Origin: an uncultured Clostridia bacterium
GTDB lineage: Bacteria; Bacillota; Clostridia; Christensenellales; Borkfalkiaceae
Direction of reading: 5' to 3'
Assembly: GCA_934254815.1 (NCBI GenBank)
Contig: CAKQME010000006.1
Span: forward strand, 1 to 64,000
Length of the DNA stretch: 64,000 bases
Shown: positions 60,660 through 64,000 of the stretch, piece after piece
Position numbering within the stretch: position 1 is the first letter of the stretch
How the letters are laid out: the number at the start of each line of letters is the position of its first letter
The notes under the pieces: model-generated
The model's database searches: none
The model's input: only the letters and a program-made list of their open reading frames with translations
Told to the model about the DNA's origin: nothing
Made by a program: the position numbers and the translations under genes

Positions 60660-61736
60660 ATGAATAAGACATTAAAGCTTATATTGAAAATCGCAGTTTC
60701 GATACTGCTCGCTTTAATACTCGTAGTAACGGGTTACGTTTCGTATGTAATGTTCAGTTACAGCAGAATAAGCGACAAGAAGAACATTACGCCGCAAGGC
60801 GAAGCTCAAAGTATGGCGGTTAATTACACCGAATATACTATTGTAACGCAAAACGTCGGGTTCGGCGCGTATTCGCCCGACTTCACTTTCTTTATGGACG
60901 GAGGAAAAGAATCGCGCGCGAAAAGCAAAGACAGCGTGCTTGAGAATATCGGCAAAGCCTATGACAAAGTAAGTTCGTTCAATCCGGACTTTGTCATGTT
61001 ACAGGAAGTCGATACCGATTCCGACAGAAGCCACCACGTCGACCAACGTAAATTTTTCGAAGAAAAGTTTCTCGGTTATACGAGCGTTTACGCCGTAAAT
61101 TATCACTCGGCGTATCTGTTCTACCCGATTTTCAAACCGCACGGAAAATCCAACAGCGGCATGTCGACTTTTTCGAAGTTCGAAATAACTCAATCCGTAA
61201 GGCGCAGTTTACCCATTTCGACGGGCTTTTCGAAATTTCTCGACCTTGACAGGTGCTACACGGTATCGCGCGTACCCTGTTCGAGCGGCAGAGAACTTGT
61301 TTTATACAACGTTCACACTTCGGCTTACGGCGGAAGCGACGAAATACGAACGGCTCAACTCAGAATGTTATTCGAAGACATGCAAGCCGAATACGACAAA
61401 GGCAACAACGTTATTTGCGGCGGAGATTTCAACCACGACTTCACGGGAACTTCCACAAAAGACCTGAATGGAGGCGAAGAAGTCGATTTCGGCTGGGCGC
61501 AACCGTTGCCGACCGACTTGTTATCCGACGATTTCAAACTCTGTACGGATTACAAAGACGGGCTTAAACCGACCTGCAGAAATTGCGACGTTCCGTATAA
61601 AGCTGGCAACTTCACCATTATAGTAGACGGATTTATCGTTTCGAGAAACGTAAGCGTGGTATCGGTAGAAAATATCGATACGGGTTTCGAATATTCCGAT
61701 CACAACCCCGTCGTACTTAAATTTAAATTATATTGA
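60660..61736 (+). CDS. Membrane-anchored endonuclease/exonuclease/phosphatase-family hydrolase
   Basis: 358 residues. One N-terminal membrane span (about 5-30: LILKIAVSILLALILVVTGYVSYVMF) and an extracellular EEP domain: Asn in VTQNVGFG, metal Glu in MLQEVD (about 118), LYNVHTSAYGG, GGDFNHDF (about 260) and the catalytic Asp-His in SDHNPVVLKF. The fold covers nucleases, sphingomyelinases and inositol-phosphate phosphatases; an outside location favours a lipid or phosphoester substrate. Twelve bases before the isomerase-like gene. Predicted leaderless. Confidence 0.82.
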   Translation: MNKTLKLILKIAVSILLALILVVTGYVSYVMFSYSRISDKKNITPQGEAQSMAVNYTEYTIVTQNVGFGAYSPDFTFFMDGGKESRAKSKDSVLENIGKAYDKVSSFNPDFVMLQEVDTDSDRSHHVDQRKFFEEKFLGYTSVYAVNYHSAYLFYPIFKPHGKSNSGMSTFSKFEITQSVRRSLPISTGFSKFLDLDRCYTVSRVPCSSGRELVLYNVHTSAYGGSDEIRTAQLRMLFEDMQAEYDKGNNVICGGDFNHDFTGTSTKDLNGGEEVDFGWAQPLPTDLLSDDFKLCTDYKDGLKPTCRNCDVPYKAGNFTIIVDGFIVSRNVSVVSVENIDTGFEYSDHNPVVLKFKLY

Positions 61737-61748
61737 TTTATCGGAAAT

Positions 61749-62606
61749 ATGTTAATATCTACAGAAATAGGGTCGTTTTACAGATACGGCGACAACAAAA
61801 AAGTAATAAAGTTATTGAAAGACGGCGGGTTCGAAGCCTGCGACTTCTCCATGATGCTGGACAACAGAAACGACGCGTTTATCGACAAGGACAATTATAT
61901 CGCGCTTGCCAAAGATTTGCGTTCGTTTGCCGACGGCGAAAACATGATTTTCAATCAGGCGCACGCGCCTTTTCCGTCGGCTGTGCCCGACAACAAAGAA
62001 TACAACGTCAGACAAATCGAGTTTATAAAACGCGCGTTGGAAGTATGCGGAATACTCGGAGTGAAAATCTGCGTGGTACACCCGTGCAATTACTACTCCG
62101 CCGAACGCAACGCCGAAGAAGTCTACAAGCCGCTTGAAAAAGTCGCCGCAGACACGGGCGTTATGATAGGACTTGAGAATATGTGGTGTTGGAACAACGA
62201 AAAAGATTGCGCTTCGTTCGCCGCGTGTTCCGACCCCAAAAGTTTTTGCGAGCATTTAGATTTACTTGACGAAAAATTATTTTGCGCCTGCCTCGATATA
62301 GGTCACGCCGAAATGAAAGGTCTCGGAACTTCCGCGGAAGAGATGATACTCAAACTCGGTAACCGACTTAAAGCCATACATTTACACGACAACGACCGTT
62401 GGCACGACATGCACAAGGTGCCGTTTATCTGCGATATAGATTACGAACCGATAATAGCGGCGATGAAAAAGGTTAATTACAACGGCGACATAACGTTTGA
62501 ATCGGACAGATTCGTGTCGCACTTACCTCTTGAATTATATCCCGCCGCGGTCAATTATTTAGTCGCCATAGGAAAATATTTTCGTTCCCGATTGACAACC
62601 ATGTAA
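61749..62606 (+). CDS. Xylose-isomerase-like TIM-barrel protein (sugar phosphate isomerase/epimerase)
   Basis: 285 residues of the AP-endonuclease-2/IolE-like barrel family: MLISTEIGSFYRYGD, FNQAHAPFPSAV, VVHPCNYYS, IGLENMWCW (metal Glu), CLDIGHAEMKG (metal Asp and His), HLHDNDRWHDMHKVPF and ITFESDRFV (final Glu). These are the usual metal-binding positions. Cytosolic; substrate probably a sugar or inositol derivative. Operon with the membrane EEP hydrolase under the divergent AraC. GGAAAT is a weak ribosome site. Confidence 0.85.
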   Translation: MLISTEIGSFYRYGDNKKVIKLLKDGGFEACDFSMMLDNRNDAFIDKDNYIALAKDLRSFADGENMIFNQAHAPFPSAVPDNKEYNVRQIEFIKRALEVCGILGVKICVVHPCNYYSAERNAEEVYKPLEKVAADTGVMIGLENMWCWNNEKDCASFAACSDPKSFCEHLDLLDEKLFCACLDIGHAEMKGLGTSAEEMILKLGNRLKAIHLHDNDRWHDMHKVPFICDIDYEPIIAAMKKVNYNGDITFESDRFVSHLPLELYPAAVNYLVAIGKYFRSRLTTM

Positions 62607-62693
62607 CTACCGCTTAAAATCACTCAACATTTAATGTAGTGAGGTATTCCGCTTACGGAATGCGGCAAAAGTACAAAAATATTAACAAATTAT

Positions 62694-62730
62694 AAACCCC
62701 CGCCCGAACATAAAGTTAGGGCGGGGGTTT
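62694..62730. terminator. Bidirectional terminator between the isomerase-like gene and tuf
   Basis: AAACCCCCGCCC (62694-62705) pairs perfectly with GGGCGGGGGTTT (62719-62730); TTTT follows on the plus strand and TATAATTTG on the minus. It lies 22 bp past the tuf stop. Confidence 0.9.
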
Positions 62731-62752
62731 TCAATCTTCGGTAGAAGATAGA

Positions 62753-63973
62753 TTATTTAATTATCTTAGCAACAACGCCCGATCCAACGGTTCTGCCGCC
62801 TTCACGAATAGCGAATCTCAATCCTTCTTCGCAAGCGATAGGAGTGATGAGTTGTACGTCGATAGTAACGTGGTCGCCGGGCATAACCATTTCAACGCCT
62901 TCGGGAAGCTTAATGGTTCCGGTAACGTCCGTAGTTCTGAAATAGAACTGAGGTCTGTAGTTGTTGAAGAAAGGAGTATGACGTCCGCCTTCTTCTTTGG
63001 TCAAAACGTAAACCTGACCGCTGAACTCGGTGTGAGCAGTGATGGTGCCGGGTTTAGCAATAACCTGTCCTCTTTCGATACCGCTTCTGTCGATACCACG
63101 AAGAAGAGCGCCGACGTTATCGCCTGCCTGAGCTTCGTCAAGAGTCTTTCTGAACATTTCAAGACCGGTAATAACCGAAGTGGTGGGCTTTTCCTGAAGT
63201 CCTACGATTTCAACGGGATCGCCAACGTGTCCTACGCCTCTTTCAACTCTGCCTGTAGCAACCGTACCACGACCGGAGATCGTGAATACGTCTTCAACGG
63301 GAAGTGCGAACGGCTTAGCGTCGTCTCTTTCGGGAGTGGGGATATAGCTGTCGATAGCGTCCATAAGCTCAAGAATGCACTGGCATTCGGGAGCAGCAAG
63401 AATTTCTTCTTTCGAAGCTCCGCTGGAAGCTTTTTCAAGAGCCTTAAGAGCAGAACCCTTGATAATAGGAGTATCGTCGCCGGGGAATCCGTACTCGTCA
63501 AGAAGTCCTCTGACTTCCATTTCTACGAGTTCGAGAAGTTCGGGGTCGTCTACCTGATCGCACTTGTTAAGGAATACGATGATGTAGGGAACGCCAACCT
63601 GACGAGCAAGAAGAATGTGTTCTCTTGTCTGCGGCATCGGACCGTCTGTAGCAGCAACAACAAGGATTGCGCCGTCCATCTGAGCAGCACCCGTGATCAT
63701 GTTCTTAACGTAGTCGGCGTGTCCGGGGCAGTCAACGTGAGCGTAGTGTCTCTTGTCTGTCTGATACTCAACGTGAGCGGTGTTAATCGTAATACCTCTC
63801 GCCTTCTCTTCGGGAGCCTTATCGATCTGATCATATCTCATAGCTTCCGCGTCGCCCTTGCAAGCCATAACCATAGTTATAGCGGCAGTAAGGGTAGTCT
63901 TACCGTGGTCAACGTGGCCGATAGTACCGATGTTTACGTGCGGTTTGCTTCTGTCAAATTTTGCTTTTGCCAT
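62753..63973 (-). CDS. tuf: Elongation factor Tu
   Basis: 406 residues from [19 protein letters not shown] at 63973, where GGAGG precedes ATG; an in-frame extension of five codons overlaps that site. GTPase motifs: [10 protein letters not shown] (P-loop), [12 protein letters not shown] (switch I), [11 protein letters not shown] (G3), NKCDQVDD (G4), GSALKAL (G5). Delivers aminoacyl-tRNA to the ribosome. Here it is separate from the S10 cluster, about 4 kb upstream of rpsJ on the same strand, not beside rpsL/rpsG/fusA as far as the window shows. Confidence 0.99.
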   Translation of the reverse strand: MAKAKFDRSKPHVNIGTIGHVDHGKTTLTAAITMVMACKGDAEAMRYDQIDKAPEEKARGITINTAHVEYQTDKRHYAHVDCPGHADYVKNMITGAAQMDGAILVVAATDGPMPQTREHILLARQVGVPYIIVFLNKCDQVDDPELLELVEMEVRGLLDEYGFPGDDTPIIKGSALKALEKASSGASKEEILAAPECQCILELMDAIDSYIPTPERDDAKPFALPVEDVFTISGRGTVATGRVERGVGHVGDPVEIVGLQEKPTTSVITGLEMFRKTLDEAQAGDNVGALLRGIDRSGIERGQVIAKPGTITAHTEFSGQVYVLTKEEGGRHTPFFNNYRPQFYFRTTDVTGTIKLPEGVEMVMPGDHVTIDVQLITPIACEEGLRFAIREGGRTVGSGVVAKIIK

Positions 63974-64000
63974 TTTTGTTTCCTCCAAATTAAATTTATT

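Overview
The window looks like a chromosomal segment of a Gram-positive, low-to-mid GC bacterium of the Clostridia (Bacillota), probably an uncultured gut-type lineage. Supporting signs are a complete clostridial-order ribosomal gene cluster with zinc-type S4 and S14, a SpoIVFA/SpoIVFB sporulation pair, lipoproteins and tail-anchored surface proteins, an ECF-type vitamin transporter subunit, and pyruvate phosphate dikinase. The species cannot be fixed from the sequence alone.

Layout. 0-4.4 kb: edge of a probable IS21-type element, ppdK, and a divergent pair made of a PH-domain membrane protein (followed by a 30-residue membrane peptide) and a small HTH regulator. 4.4-6.8 kb: an ECF sigma factor with a membrane-anchored beta-propeller partner. 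6.9-9.1 kb: nagA and nagB for amino-sugar catabolism. 9.2-17.4 kb: carbohydrate genes, namely a GHL6-like glycosidase, a secreted CE2-like esterase with a secreted partner, and a sugar-acid cluster (enolase-superfamily dehydratase, SDR, MBL hydrolase) divergent from an AraC regulator. 17.4-31.1 kb: a sugar-uptake locus on the minus strand, with a LacI regulator, two ABC permeases (one carrying an N-terminal propeller-like domain), a binding protein, two paralogous WNEW-type lipoproteins and a large surface protein. 31.3-35.9 kb: an orphan PqqD-like protein divergent from a three-gene DUF4116-repeat / VWA / MoxR-ATPase operon. 36-42.9 kb: a heterodimeric ABC exporter, a truncated MocR regulator divergent from an ECF S component, and spoIVFA-spoIVFB. 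43.2-58.8 kb: a 31-gene ribosomal protein operon (rpsJ to rplQ) with secY, adk, map, infA and rpoA, preceded by a leader of about 250 nt containing an intrinsic terminator. 59.7-64 kb: a divergent AraC / EEP-hydrolase promoter, a sugar-phosphate isomerase-like gene and tuf.

How the parts fit. Much of the accessory content serves acquisition of glycans: surface binding and hydrolysis, ABC import without a local ATPase, and amino-sugar and sugar-acid breakdown. The local regulators are LacI and AraC types, and a cre-like AAACGCTT motif recurs in several promoters. Four genes have a -10 hexamer exactly six bases before ATG and no Shine-Dalgarno sequence, which predicts leaderless mRNAs. An 86-bp palindromic repeat occurs in tandem at two places and as decayed copies at two more. 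The best candidates for undescribed biology are the DUF4116/VWA/MoxR operon, the propeller-permease fusion and the PH-domain/micropeptide/HTH unit.
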